Origin: VRUE01 sp963822295 | GTDB taxonomy: Bacteria; Actinomycetota; Thermoleophilia; Solirubrobacterales; 70-9 | NCBI GenBank assembly: GCA_963822295.1 | Contig: CAWGHD010000002.1 | Coordinates: 2,480,001-2,544,000, forward strand | Direction: 5' to 3' | Length of the DNA stretch: 64,000 bases | Shown here: positions 1-8,031 of the stretch, piece after piece | Position numbering within the stretch: position 1 is the first letter of the stretch | How the letters are laid out: each line of letters begins with the position of its first letter | Position numbers and translations under genes: made by a program | The notes under the pieces: generated by a model | The model's database searches: none | Told to the model about the DNA's origin: nothing | The model's input: only the letters and a program-made list of their open reading frames with translations

Positions 1-278
1 TGGTCGTCTTCGGCATCGCCTCCCGCGAACAGCGCGACGTCTCCACGGCGGCGCTGCTGCGCGGCTCCAAGTCCGTGATCGGCTTCTGGCTCGTCCATCT
101 GCTCGCCCGCCAGGACCTGGTCGCGCCGATGATCGGCGAGCTGCTCGGCGCCGTCGCGGCCGGCGAGCTGGAGGTCACCGTCGGCGGCGTCTATCCCCTG
201 ACCGAGGCGGCCAAGGCGCACGAAGACCTGATCGCCCGTCGCACCTCCGGCAAGCTGCTCTTGGACCCGAGCCGATGA
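1..278 (+). CDS. NAD(P)H:quinone oxidoreductase / zinc-type alcohol dehydrogenase, C-terminal end (5' truncated)
   Basis: Only the last ~92 codons are in the window; the frame is open from base 3. The fragment reads through a VIGFWL segment and ends with PLTEAAKAHEDLIARRTSGKL, the usual C-terminus of medium-chain quinone oxidoreductases, where the A-HE--- helix precedes a short TSGK-(I/L)-L-L tail. The family moves hydride from NAD(P)H to quinones or enones. The stop codon overlaps the helicase start as ATGA, so the two are probably co-transcribed and translationally coupled. The cofactor domain is outside the window, so exact substrate class cannot be judged. Confidence 0.8.
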   Translation, partial: VVFGIASREQRDVSTAALLRGSKSVIGFWLVHLLARQDLVAPMIGELLGAVAAGELEVTVGGVYPLTEAAKAHEDLIARRTSGKLLLDPSR

Positions 279-1855
279 GCACCGACGAAACGGGCGGGGA
301 GAAAATAGCCTTCAAGGACCTGGGGCTGGCGCCGGGCATCCAGCAGGCGATCGACGAGCTCGGCTTCGACGAGCCGACGCCGATCCAGGAACAGGCGATC
401 CCGGAGCTGCTCGGCGGCCACGACGTGATCGGCCAGGCGCAGACCGGCACCGGCAAGACCGCCGCCTTCGGCCTGCCGCTGCTCCAGTACCTCGACCCGG
501 ACAACAACGAGGTGCAGGCGGTCGTCCTGACCCCGACCCGCGAGCTCTGCATCCAGGTGACGCAGGCGCTGCGCGCCTATGCCGAGCACCTCGACATCGA
601 GATCGTCGCCGTCTTCGGCGGCGCCCCGATCAAATCGCAGCAGGCGCAGCTGCGCGCCGGCGCGCAGGTGGTCGTCGCCACGGTCGGCCGCATGATGGAC
701 CTGATGGGGCGGCACTCGCTGGTCCTCACCGCGGCTCGCTACATCGTCCTCGACGAGGCCGACGAGATGCTCGACCTGGGCTTCATCGAGGACGTCGAGA
801 AGATCCTGCGGATGTGCCCGAGCGGGCGCCAGACGGCGCTCTTCTCGGCGACGATGCCGCCGCCGGTCAAACGCCTCGCCGAGAGCTACATGTACGACCC
901 GACGACGATCAGCATCACCCCGAAGACGCTCACCGTCGACGCGATCGCCCAGGCCTTCATCGAGGTGCCCGCGAAAGACAAGGCGGCGCGCCTGGTCGAG
1001 CTGCTGAAGACCGAAGAACCCGAGCAGGCGATCATCTTCTGCCGCACCAAAATCGGTTGCTCGAAGCTGGAGAGGACGCTGAAGGACAAAGGCCTCGACG
1101 TCAAGGCGCTGCACGGCGACCTCAGTCAGGGGGTCCGCGACGGCGTGATGATCTCCTTCAAGAACCACCGGGTGCGGCTCCTGGTCGCGACCGACATCGC
1201 CGCCCGCGGCCTCGACATCGAGCACGTCACCCACGTCATCAACTACGACGTCCCGGCCTCCTCGGAGGTCTACGTCCACCGCATCGGCAGGACCGGCCGT
1301 GTCGGCCGCACCGGCCGCGCGATCACCTTCGTCACCCCGGCCCAGCGCGATGAGATCGATCGCATCGAGCGCGACGTGAAGACCTCGATCGGCGAGTGGG
1401 AGAGCCCCGAGGAGCGGCTCGAGCACGCGCCGCGCCCGCGCCGGCGGGAGCGCAAGCCGCGGAGGCCGGAGGACGCCGTGCCCGCCGCCGTCGCCGAGTC
1501 CGCGCCGCCGGCGGCCGAGAGCGCCGAGTCAAATGGCGCCGAGGTCGAGTCCAACGGGGCGGAGGTCGAGACCAACGGCGGCGAGGCCGAGAAGCGCGAG
1601 GAGGCGGAGGACACGGGCAAGTGGACGAAGCTCTTCGTCAATCGCGGCGAGCGCAGCGGGATCGAGGAGGAGGATCTGCGCTGGGCGCTCCGCGAGGGCG
1701 CCGTCATCCCCGAGGACTCGATCCACGAGGTCCGCGTCCTGCACCGCTTCTCCTTCGTCGAGGTGGCACCGGACCAGGCCGAGAAAGCGGTCGAGTTCCT
1801 CGACGGGACGAAGCTGAAGGGCAAGGAAATCCGGCTGGAGATTGCCAAGTCCTAG
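275..1855 (+). CDS. DEAD-box ATP-dependent RNA helicase with DbpA-type RNA-binding tail
   Basis: 526 aa. Helicase motifs are all present: AQTGTGKT (Walker A, residues 55-62), PTREL (about 87-91), DEAD (160-163), SAT (191-193), ARGLD and HRIGRTGR in the second RecA domain. Residues about 385-445 are an acidic/basic low-complexity linker that includes a near-perfect 7-residue tandem repeat (SNGAEVE). The C-terminus (about 447-524, starting WTKLFVN) matches the DbpA/CsdA RNA-binding domain, an RRM-like fold that in DbpA and YxiN binds 23S rRNA hairpin 92. A role in ribosome assembly or cold-shock RNA remodelling is inferred. It overlaps the upstream dehydrogenase by 4 nt. Confidence 0.95.
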   Translation: MSTDETGGEKIAFKDLGLAPGIQQAIDELGFDEPTPIQEQAIPELLGGHDVIGQAQTGTGKTAAFGLPLLQYLDPDNNEVQAVVLTPTRELCIQVTQALRAYAEHLDIEIVAVFGGAPIKSQQAQLRAGAQVVVATVGRMMDLMGRHSLVLTAARYIVLDEADEMLDLGFIEDVEKILRMCPSGRQTALFSATMPPPVKRLAESYMYDPTTISITPKTLTVDAIAQAFIEVPAKDKAARLVELLKTEEPEQAIIFCRTKIGCSKLERTLKDKGLDVKALHGDLSQGVRDGVMISFKNHRVRLLVATDIAARGLDIEHVTHVINYDVPASSEVYVHRIGRTGRVGRTGRAITFVTPAQRDEIDRIERDVKTSIGEWESPEERLEHAPRPRRRERKPRRPEDAVPAAVAESAPPAAESAESNGAEVESNGAEVETNGGEAEKREEAEDTGKWTKLFVNRGERSGIEEEDLRWALREGAVIPEDSIHEVRVLHRFSFVEVAPDQAEKAVEFLDGTKLKGKEIRLEIAKS

Positions 1856-1858
1856 TGG

Positions 1859-1975
1859 GGAGGAGGTGGGGGGTCGTCCTCGGGGGCTGGATTTTTCGCC
1901 CCGCTCTCCCCATCTCTCGCTGAGCCCAGCGGCGAAAAATTAACGCCGCCCCCGAGGACGACCCCCACCTCCTCC
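1859..1975. repeat. Long palindrome H (29-bp arms plus inner 10-bp stem)
   Basis: Left arm 1859-1887 pairs with right arm 1948-1975 with one bulged G. An inner perfect 10-bp stem (1891-1900 with 1931-1940, ATTTTTCGCC) is nested inside. It begins 3 nt after the helicase stop codon. It could act as a terminator for the helicase or be an inserted foldback element; there is no open reading frame of note here. Confidence 0.85.
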
Positions 1976-2006
1976 ACTCAAGCCGTTGCGAAGCTTCCGT
2001 CCTCGC

Positions 2007-2051
2007 CGAGCCGTCAATTAACCGCCTCAGGGACGGTCAACTGACGGCTCG
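2007..2051. repeat. Palindromic repeat family A, copy 1 (45 bp)
   Basis: Ends are CGAGCCGTC and GACGGCTCG; here the perfect arms extend to 15 bp (2002-2016 with 2042-2056). The 45-bp core recurs at 25713-25757 and 37239-37283 with the same length, the inner motif ..GGTCAAyTGACGG and a central CCT. This copy lies between convergent genes (helicase and response regulator). Confidence 0.9.
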
Positions 2052-2092
2052 GCGAGAGAGCCCTTCAGCTGAAGCAACTGTGCGGTGTGCGA

Positions 2093-2170
2093 GCGGGGTT
2101 GGGGGTGCCTCTCCAAAACACTCAAGAGCCGCGAAAGCGGCTCGTTTTGGAGGGGCACCCCCAACCCCGC
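2093..2170. repeat. Long palindrome I with GAAA tetraloop
   Basis: Arms 2093-2119 and 2144-2170 pair over 27 nt with a single T/G wobble. Inside, GAGCCGC (2126-2132) and GCGGCTC (2137-2143) close a GAAA loop (2133-2136), with a one-sided ACTCAA bulge. As plus-strand RNA this is a very stable hairpin with a GNRA tetraloop. It ends 2 nt before the stop codon of the minus-strand response regulator. It may be a terminator or a structured RNA element. Confidence 0.85.
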
Positions 2171-2172
2171 CC

Positions 2173-2541
2173 CTACGCCGTCAGTTCCTTGATGCTGGTG
2201 AAGAGGCTGTCGAAGTCGATCGGCTTGGTGACGTAGCCCGAGACCTCGAGCTCCGTGGGGGAGCCGCTGTCGCCGGGGTCCTGGTGGGCGCTGACTATGA
2301 GGGCCGGGGTTTCGACACCCTCGGCGCGCAGCTCGCGGAGGGCTTCGATCCCGGATTTGCGCGGCATCATCGCGTCGAGCAGGAGCAGGTCGGGGGATTC
2401 CCCCTCGCCGGCGGCGTGCATCGCGTCCATCACCTCCTGGCCGTCGTTGGCGGTCTCCACCTCGTAGCCCTCCATCTCGAGGCGGGTGCGCAGCAGCAGC
2501 AGGATCGTCTCGGAGTCGTCGGCGATCAGCAGCTTCGCCAT
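2173..2541 (-). CDS. Single-domain response regulator (CheY-like receiver)
   Basis: 122 aa, a stand-alone receiver domain. Acidic pocket D8/D9, phospho-acceptor D56 in LLLLDAMMP, switch S84 and conserved K106 before P107 are all visible. There is no output domain, so it would signal by protein-protein contact or relay phosphate. Its ATG overlaps the stop codon of the histidine kinase (TGATG), so the two form a translationally coupled two-component pair. The minus-strand 3' end runs straight into palindrome I. Confidence 0.92.
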   Translation of the reverse strand: MAKLLIADDSETILLLLRTRLEMEGYEVETANDGQEVMDAMHAAGEGESPDLLLLDAMMPRKSGIEALRELRAEGVETPALIVSAHQDPGDSGSPTELEVSGYVTKPIDFDSLFTSIKELTA

Positions 2542-3803
2542 CAGGCGGGCTCCGTGGGCAGCAGGATGCTGAAGGTCGAACCCTCGCCCGGCTCCGACTC
2601 GGCGCCGAGCACGCCGCCGTGCAGCTCGACCAGCGATTTCGAGATCGCCAGCCCGAGGCCGGTCCCGCCGACCCGCTGCGTCAGCCCCGCGTCCCCACGG
2701 GTGAATCGCTCGAAGATGTGCTCGAGCTGGTCTGGTGGGATGCCGGGCCCGTCGTCCTTCACGCTGATTTCCACATTTGCACCGATCCGCCTCGCCGCGA
2801 CCTTGATCGACGCCCGTTCTGGACAGTACTCGTGTGCGTTGGTCAGCAAATTGACCAGCACCTGCCTGATCCGGTCCGGGTCCACCAGCAGCCCGGGGAG
2901 GTCGGTCGCGACCTCTTCGTCGAGCACCTGCCCGGCGGCCTCCGTCTGGCCCCGCATCGTCCGCACCGCGTCCTCGATCAGGGCCGAGGCGTCGGTCTGG
3001 ACCGGCTTGATCGTCAGCCGCCCGGCGTCGCTGCGGGCGAGGTCGAGCAGGTCGTTGAGGAGCCGCACCAGGTGGCGGGTGTTGTCGATGATGATCTCGA
3101 CCGTCTCCGCCTGCTTCGGGGTCAGCTTCTCGCGCTCCAGCATCAGCAGCTCGGCGAAGCCCTGGACCGAGGTGAGCGGGCTGCGCAGCTCGTGCGAGGC
3201 GGTCAGGACGAACTCGTCTTTGAGCCGGTCGAGCTGTTCGCGTTCGCCCGCCTGGCGCTGGAGCTCGTCGGCCATCTCGTTGAAGGCGGAGCCGAGCGCC
3301 GCGGTCTCGGAGAGGCCGCCCACCTTGACCCGGGCGCCGAGGTCTCCGCCCGCCAGCCGCCCCGAAGCCTCCACCAGCTCCTCCAGCGGCCTGCGCATCG
3401 AGGCGATCAGGCCGCTGAACAGCAGCGCCGCCCCGGTCAGGCCCGCGATCAGCCCGGCGCCGACCAGCAGCGCCGTGTCCCTGGTCTCGTCGTTGATGCC
3501 GTCGCGCAGTTCCTGGCGGTCGTTCTGCTCGGCGACGATCGTCTGTCGCGCCGCCTCCGGGCGGCGGCCCTCGGCAAGGTCGTTGCGGGCAATGATCTCG
3601 ATTTCATAGGACCGCGACACCCCGTCCTCGAAGTCCTGGCGTTGCTCGAGGAAGCGGGCGACGCCGATCACCGCGAGGCCGGTGAGCACCGCGAACGCGA
3701 TCGCGAAGCCGATCGTCAGCCGGTTTGCCAGGGATGGGCTGAGCCGCCGCCCGCGTGGTCGTGCATATGCTTGCGAGGCGATGGGCGATGAGGCTACAGG
3801 CAC
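2541..3803 (-). CDS. Membrane sensor histidine kinase (HAMP-HisKA-HATPase)
   Basis: Two transmembrane helices (one at the N-terminus, VLTGLAVIGVARFL; one before HAMP, GAGLIAGLTGAALLF) flank a short extracytoplasmic sensor of about 75 residues. HAMP follows (MRRPLEELVEASGRLAGGDL), then HisKA with SHELRSPLT as the phosphorylated histidine, and an ATPase domain with the N box (NLLTNAHEYC), DDGPGIP, FERF and GGTGLGLAISK. Start is uncertain: no ATG lies near TM1. GTG at 3803 is the closest start; the frame stays open to an ATG at 3890, but that far start lies deep inside the oppositely oriented phosphotransferase. Even from 3803 it overlaps that gene by 23 nt. It forms a pair with the receiver protein downstream. 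Confidence 0.9.
   Translation of the reverse strand: MPVASSPIASQAYARPRGRRLSPSLANRLTIGFAIAFAVLTGLAVIGVARFLEQRQDFEDGVSRSYEIEIIARNDLAEGRRPEAARQTIVAEQNDRQELRDGINDETRDTALLVGAGLIAGLTGAALLFSGLIASMRRPLEELVEASGRLAGGDLGARVKVGGLSETAALGSAFNEMADELQRQAGEREQLDRLKDEFVLTASHELRSPLTSVQGFAELLMLEREKLTPKQAETVEIIIDNTRHLVRLLNDLLDLARSDAGRLTIKPVQTDASALIEDAVRTMRGQTEAAGQVLDEEVATDLPGLLVDPDRIRQVLVNLLTNAHEYCPERASIKVAARRIGANVEISVKDDGPGIPPDQLEHIFERFTRGDAGLTQRVGGTGLGLAISKSLVELHGGVLGAESEPGEGSTFSILLPTEPA
3766..3771 (+). promoter_or_regulatory. -10 box of the phosphotransferase gene (leaderless)
   Basis: TATGCT sits 9 nt before ATG 3781. It supports 3781 over the upstream in-frame start at 3682. The surrounding GCATATGC is palindromic. 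Confidence 0.5.
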
Positions 3804-4830
3804 ACCCGACGGGATCGATCGCGCCGGCGTCGAAGCCTGGTTCTCCGAGAACGTGCCTGGAAGCGAGGGGCCGCTCTCCTTCGAGCGCATCGCGGGCGGC
3901 CACTCGAACCTGACCTACCGCGTCACCGACTCCGGCGGGCGGCGCTGGGCGCTGCGCAGGCCGCCGCTCGGCAAGCGCCTCGGCTCCGCCCACGACATGT
4001 CGCGCGAGCACCGGGTGGTCTCGGCGCTCGCCGATACCCCGGTCCCCGTCGCGCCCGTCGTCGCGCTCTGCGAGGACGAGAGCGTCAACGACGCGCCCTT
4101 CTACGTGATGGACTTCGTCGAGGGGCCGGTCCTGCGCGGGCTGGCCGAGGCCGATGCCTTTCCCGACGAGGCCGACCGGCGCGCGATCGGCGAGCGCGTC
4201 GTCGACACCCTGGTCGCGATCCACGACGTCGAACCCGACGCCGCGGGACTCGGCGAGCTGGGGCGCAAGGAGGACTACATCGCCCGCCAGCTGCGCCGCT
4301 GGCAGGGTCAGTGGGAGAAGTCGAAGACCCGCGAGCTGCCGCTGGTGGACGAGGTCCACGACCGCCTGGCGGCGGCGACCCCGGAGCAGGGGCCGGCGAC
4401 CCTGGTCCACGGCGACTACCGCCTCGACAACATGATCCTCACCCCCGCGGGGGAGGTCGCCGCGGTCGTCGACTGGGAGCTCTGCACCCTCGGGGACCCG
4501 CTCGCCGACGTCGGCTTGCTGATGGTCTACTGGCCGCGCCCGGGGGAGGAGGAGACCTCGCTCGGCCAGCCGGCGAACCTCGCGCCCGGCTTTCCCGATC
4601 GCGACGAGCTCCGGGACCGCTACGCGGAGCGCTCCGGCCGCGACCTCTCCGGCCTCGACTTCTACATCGGCTTCGCCTACTGGAAGCTGGCGATCATTCT
4701 CGAGGGCGTCTACGCCCGCTACTCGGCGGGCGGCTACGGCAAGGTCGACGAGGGGGTCGAATACTTCGCCCGCGTCGTCGAGCGCCTCGCCGAGGCGGCC
4801 GGCGAGGCGTCGCAGCGAAAGAACGTTTGA
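3781..4830 (+). CDS. APH-family phosphotransferase (ACAD10/LvaA-like acyl kinase)
   Basis: 349 aa from ATG 3781. Kinase-like motifs: GG-HSNLTYRV nucleotide loop (39-48), catalytic HGDYRLDN (210-217) and metal-binding DWE (231-233) followed by LGDPLADVG. This branch of the family is the one fused to acyl-CoA dehydrogenases in animal ACAD10/11 and found in bacterial levulinate utilisation (LvaA, a 4-hydroxyacyl-CoA kinase). An acyl-CoA dehydrogenase of the matching type is encoded at 12592-13854, on the other side of the tandem array. Substrate is inferred from that relationship; antibiotic inactivation is unlikely. Confidence 0.85.
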   Translation: MGDEATGTPDGIDRAGVEAWFSENVPGSEGPLSFERIAGGHSNLTYRVTDSGGRRWALRRPPLGKRLGSAHDMSREHRVVSALADTPVPVAPVVALCEDESVNDAPFYVMDFVEGPVLRGLAEADAFPDEADRRAIGERVVDTLVAIHDVEPDAAGLGELGRKEDYIARQLRRWQGQWEKSKTRELPLVDEVHDRLAAATPEQGPATLVHGDYRLDNMILTPAGEVAAVVDWELCTLGDPLADVGLLMVYWPRPGEEETSLGQPANLAPGFPDRDELRDRYAERSGRDLSGLDFYIGFAYWKLAIILEGVYARYSAGGYGKVDEGVEYFARVVERLAEAAGEASQRKNV

Positions 4831-4884
4831 CGAAGGCGTTCCGGCCTGCGAGTCTGGCCGACGGGCGAACCAAGGAGGAATGAC

Positions 4885-5622
4885 GTGGAGCAGAACCGCA
4901 AGCGGTTGACGTACGGCAACGTGATGTCGACCATCTTCATCTTCCTCCTGCTCGCGGGCGGCACCGCCGTCGCCGCCAAACAGCTCGGCAAAAAGACGGT
5001 CGGGCCGAAACAGCTGAAGACCAACGCGGTGACGACGCCGAAGATCAAAAAAGGCGCAGTCACGAAAGTGAAGATCGCCGACGGCGCGATCGACGGCACG
5101 AAGATCGCCGACGGCTCGGTCGGCGCGGCCGACCTCGCCGACGGCGCCGTGACCGCGGCGAAGATCGCCACGGCCGCCACCCCCTTCTCCCAGCGCGTCG
5201 CGCGCTTCCAGAAATCCGAGCTCGTCCCGTTGACCGGCGGCGCTCCCTATCCGCTCGGCACGGTCACGCAGAACGCGGGCGAAGACCACCAGTTCTTTGC
5301 TGCCGCCGAGTTCGAGTTCGCGGCGGGCTGCACCCAGCCGCGGCAGGGGGCCGCCTACCTGTTGATCGACGCCGCCAACCCGATGGGCCCGCTTCCCTGG
5401 GAGATCGCCGGAATCGTCCAGGTCCAGGACACCGGCGCCGGGACCGTCAGGAGGCGGGCGGATTTCACCTCGTTTGGAGGTTTGGGCAACGGCACCTACC
5501 GGACCGCGCCCTCGACCACGACGACCCACAAGTTCGACCTCTTCCTGCTGAGCGGGAGCTGCGCGGCAGGCAGCGGGGTCAGCCTCGCCGGCGTGACCGT
5601 CGACGTCATCGGCACGAAATAG
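4885..5622 (+). CDS. Secreted decapeptide-repeat protein, array copy 1
   Basis: 245 aa, GTG start behind AAGGAGG (4872-4878). Parts in order: short basic N-terminus with LTYGNVMST; a hydrophobic segment ending GGTAVAA (signal peptide or anchor); six ten-residue repeats of the form NAVTTpKIKK/GAIDGTKIAD (about 35-95); then a globular domain with YPLGTVTQNAGED and two conserved cysteines (GCTQPR, GSCAAGSG), probably a disulfide. The repeat resembles beta-helical stalks of trimeric fibres, so a surface stalk-plus-head protein is inferred; function is unknown. First gene of the array, preceded by an AGTCTGG-N5-GGGCGAACC leader also seen, in part, before copies 4 and 7. Confidence 0.85.
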   Translation: MEQNRKRLTYGNVMSTIFIFLLLAGGTAVAAKQLGKKTVGPKQLKTNAVTTPKIKKGAVTKVKIADGAIDGTKIADGSVGAADLADGAVTAAKIATAATPFSQRVARFQKSELVPLTGGAPYPLGTVTQNAGEDHQFFAAAEFEFAAGCTQPRQGAAYLLIDAANPMGPLPWEIAGIVQVQDTGAGTVRRRADFTSFGGLGNGTYRTAPSTTTTHKFDLFLLSGSCAAGSGVSLAGVTVDVIGTK

Positions 5623-5650
5623 CCAAGTGAGAGAGCCAAGGAGACAGCAG

Positions 5651-6388
5651 ATGAAACCGATCCGCAAGCATCTCACCTACGCCAACGTGCTCACCACCAT
5701 CGGGGTCTTCGTCCTGCTCGCCGGCGGCACGGCGATCGCCGCCAAATCCCTCGGCAAAAAGACGGTCGGGCCGAAACAGCTGAAGACCAACGCGGTGACG
5801 ACGCCGAAGATCAAAAAAGGCGCGGTCACGAAAGCGAAGATCGCCGACGGCGCGATCGACACCTCCAAGATCGCCGACGCCTCGGTGACCGGGGTGGAGA
5901 TCGCCGACGGCGCCGTCAGCGGTGCCAAGCTCGCGACCGCCGGCACCGTGTTCTCCCAGCGGGTCGCGCGGCTGGCGCCGAACGCCACCGTCCCGTTCGC
6001 CGCCGCCACGGTCTACCCGGTCGGGAGCTACACGCAGAACGCCGGCGAAGACAACCTGTTCCTGGGCGGCCTCGACGTCAGGTTCGGCGCCGGCTGCACG
6101 CCGCCGAGGAGCGTCGTCGCGGTCCTCGCGGTCGATGCGGCCAATCCGGCGGTCCCCACGCCGGCCGAGTATGTCGGCCTCCTCATCGGGGAAGACAAAT
6201 CCGCCGGAGAGCTGACCCGGCGCTTCGATTTCGGTCCCCTGCCGGGCCTGATTCCGCCGCCCTCCCGGACGGCACCGGGCTCCGCCACGCCGCACAACTT
6301 CAGCATCTACCTCTCCGGCGCTTCCTGCAGCGCCGGCAGCGGGGTGGACGTGGTTGGCGCGCTCGTCGACGTCATCGGGACGAAATAG
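5651..6388 (+). CDS. Secreted decapeptide-repeat protein, array copy 2
   Basis: 245 aa from ATG 5651 (MKPIRKHLTYANV), preferred over an in-frame upstream ATG at 5627 because all paralogs begin near this motif and AAGGAGAC precedes it. Hydrophobic segment ends GGTAIAA. The repeat block (KTVGPKQLKT NAVTTPKIKK GAVTKAKIAD...) is nearly the same as in copy 1; the C-terminal domain differs (LDVRFGAGCTPPRSV, then GASCSAGSGV). It lies 28 nt after copy 1 and is likely co-transcribed with it. No catalytic motif is visible. Confidence 0.83.
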   Translation: MKPIRKHLTYANVLTTIGVFVLLAGGTAIAAKSLGKKTVGPKQLKTNAVTTPKIKKGAVTKAKIADGAIDTSKIADASVTGVEIADGAVSGAKLATAGTVFSQRVARLAPNATVPFAAATVYPVGSYTQNAGEDNLFLGGLDVRFGAGCTPPRSVVAVLAVDAANPAVPTPAEYVGLLIGEDKSAGELTRRFDFGPLPGLIPPPSRTAPGSATPHNFSIYLSGASCSAGSGVDVVGALVDVIGTK

Positions 6389-6415
6389 CCAGTGAGAGAG
6401 CCAAGGAGACCTCAG

Positions 6416-7150
6416 ATGAAACCGATCCGCAAGCATCTCACCTACGCCAACGTGCTCTCCACCCTCGGGGTCTTCCTCCTCCTGGCCGGCGGCACCGCCG
6501 TCGCCGCCAAACAGCTCGGCAAAAAGACGGTCGGGCCGAAGCAGCTGAAGACCAACGCCGTGACCACGGCGAAAATCAAAAAAGCGGCGGTCACCAAAGC
6601 GAAGATCGCCGACAACGCGATCGACGGCGCGAAGATCGCCGACGGCTCGGTGACGAGCGCGAAACTCGCCGACGGCTCGGTCAGCGGCGCGGACATCAAC
6701 GCCGCCGGCACGCCCTTCTCGCGCGTCGTCGAGCGGATCCGCAACACGAACCAATTTCCCGTCGCGCCGGGGTCCTACACGATCGGGACGTACACCCAGC
6801 AGCCCGACGAAGACAACCAGTACCTGGCGGCGATCGACGTCAACTTCGCCGCGAGCTGCTCGCCGCCGCGGGTGGCGGTCGTCAAACTGAGCATCAACGC
6901 CGCCAATCCCGAAGCGCCGACACCGTTCGAGGGCGCCGGCTACGGGATCCTGTTCGATCAGACGGCCGGCTCCGTCACCAAGCGGCTGGACTTCGGGCCG
7001 TCGATCGAAGGCTATGCCGGGATGGGCCGGGTGCCGCCGCTGAGCCCCACGCCGCGCACCTTCTCCGTGAAAATGGAAGCCGGCTCGTGCAGCTCCGGAA
7101 GCGGAGTGACGATCACCAACTCGCTGGTCGACGTGATCGGCACGAAATAG
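6416..7150 (+). CDS. Secreted decapeptide-repeat protein, array copy 3
   Basis: 244 aa from ATG 6416, sharing the MKPIRKHLTYANVLST start and its leader (AGTGAGAGAGCCAAGGAGAC) with copy 2, so the two arose by duplication that included the ribosome binding site. The head domain is the most diverged of copies 1-3 (GSYTIGTYTQQPDEDNQ, NFAASCSPPR, GSCSSGSGV) and lacks the VYP stretch before the conserved YTQ motif. A nested hairpin at 7182-7227 follows and probably ends the transcript of copies 1-3. Confidence 0.83.
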   Translation: MKPIRKHLTYANVLSTLGVFLLLAGGTAVAAKQLGKKTVGPKQLKTNAVTTAKIKKAAVTKAKIADNAIDGAKIADGSVTSAKLADGSVSGADINAAGTPFSRVVERIRNTNQFPVAPGSYTIGTYTQQPDEDNQYLAAIDVNFAASCSPPRVAVVKLSINAANPEAPTPFEGAGYGILFDQTAGSVTKRLDFGPSIEGYAGMGRVPPLSPTPRTFSVKMEAGSCSSGSGVTITNSLVDVIGTK

Positions 7151-7181
7151 CCACGCCCGCGCCGGACCGTTTCGTCCAACG

Positions 7182-7227
7182 CCGTTCGGGCCTCTTGTCC
7201 GTGCCGTCCTTGACGGCAGCCGAACGG
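7182..7227 (+). terminator. Nested hairpin between array copies 3 and 4
   Basis: CCGTTCGG (7182-7189) pairs with CCGAACGG (7220-7227); inside, GCCGTC-CTT-GACGGC (7203-7217) forms a second stem. It occupies the only gap above 100 bp in the array, so a terminator or processing site is likely. There is no U-tract. Confidence 0.55.
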
Positions 7228-7268
7228 ACTGAAAGTCTGGATGAGGGCGAACCGGCGAGGAGAGACTC

Positions 7269-8009
7269 TTGAGCAAGCTTCGCAAGCATCTGACCTACGG
7301 CAACGTGATGTCCACCCTCGCGCTCTTCATGCTGCTCGCCGGAGGCACCGCGATCGCCGCCCAACAGCTCGGCAAGAAGACCGTCGGAGCCAAGCAGCTG
7401 AAGTCAAACGCGGTGACCACGGCGAAAATCAAGAAAGCCGCCGTCACCAAAGCGAAGATCAAGGACGGCGCGATCGACAACGCGAAGCTCGCCGACAACG
7501 CGGTCACCGGGGCGAAAATCGCCGACGGCTCGGTCGGCGGTGCCGACATCAACGCTGCCGGCACCTCCTTCTCGCAGATCACTCACAGGATCCGCGCCAA
7601 TACCGCCGCCCCGTTCGCACCGGCAGCCGTCTACCCGATCGGGTCCTACACCCAGAGCCCGGGCGAAGACAACCAGATCCTGGGGTCGATGGACGTCCAG
7701 TTCGCCGCCGGCTGCGCACCGCCGCGCGTCGTCACCGCCCTGATCCTGCTGAACGCGGCGAACCCGGCAGCGCCCGAACCCAAAGATTACTTCGGCTATT
7801 TCGTCTACGAAGACAAATTCGGCGGCGAGGCGGTTCGCCGGATCGACTACGGCCCATTCCCCGGCCTTTCGGCCGCCTTCAACAAAACGAGCCCAGCATC
7901 GCCGACCCAATACAACTTCACCGGGTATCTGCTCGGCGGGGAATGCAAAGGCGGGGGCAGCGGCATCAATGTCGTCGGCGCGGCAATCGACGTGATCGGC
8001 ACGAAATAG
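7269..8009 (+). CDS. Secreted decapeptide-repeat protein, array copy 4
   Basis: 246 aa from TTG 7269 (GAGGAG eight nt upstream); the same TTG-start leader precedes copy 7. The hydrophobic segment reads LFMLLAGGTAIAA, followed by QQLGKKTVGAKQL. The repeat block (AKIKKAAVTKAKIKD GAIDNAKLAD NAVTGAKIAD) is shared almost base for base with copies 5-7. The head domain is distinctive (NKTSPASPTQYNF, GGECKGGGSGI), with the second cysteine displaced within a glycine-rich loop. It begins what looks like a second transcription unit. Confidence 0.83.
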   Translation: MSKLRKHLTYGNVMSTLALFMLLAGGTAIAAQQLGKKTVGAKQLKSNAVTTAKIKKAAVTKAKIKDGAIDNAKLADNAVTGAKIADGSVGGADINAAGTSFSQITHRIRANTAAPFAPAAVYPIGSYTQSPGEDNQILGSMDVQFAAGCAPPRVVTALILLNAANPAAPEPKDYFGYFVYEDKFGGEAVRRIDYGPFPGLSAAFNKTSPASPTQYNFTGYLLGGECKGGGSGINVVGAAIDVIGTK

Positions 8010-8031
8010 CAATGGGCAAGGAGACGAGCCG

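Noticed and set aside
2080..3609. 509-aa plus-strand frame across the response regulator and kinase
   Set aside because: Antisense shadow of the two-component genes; no domain seen.
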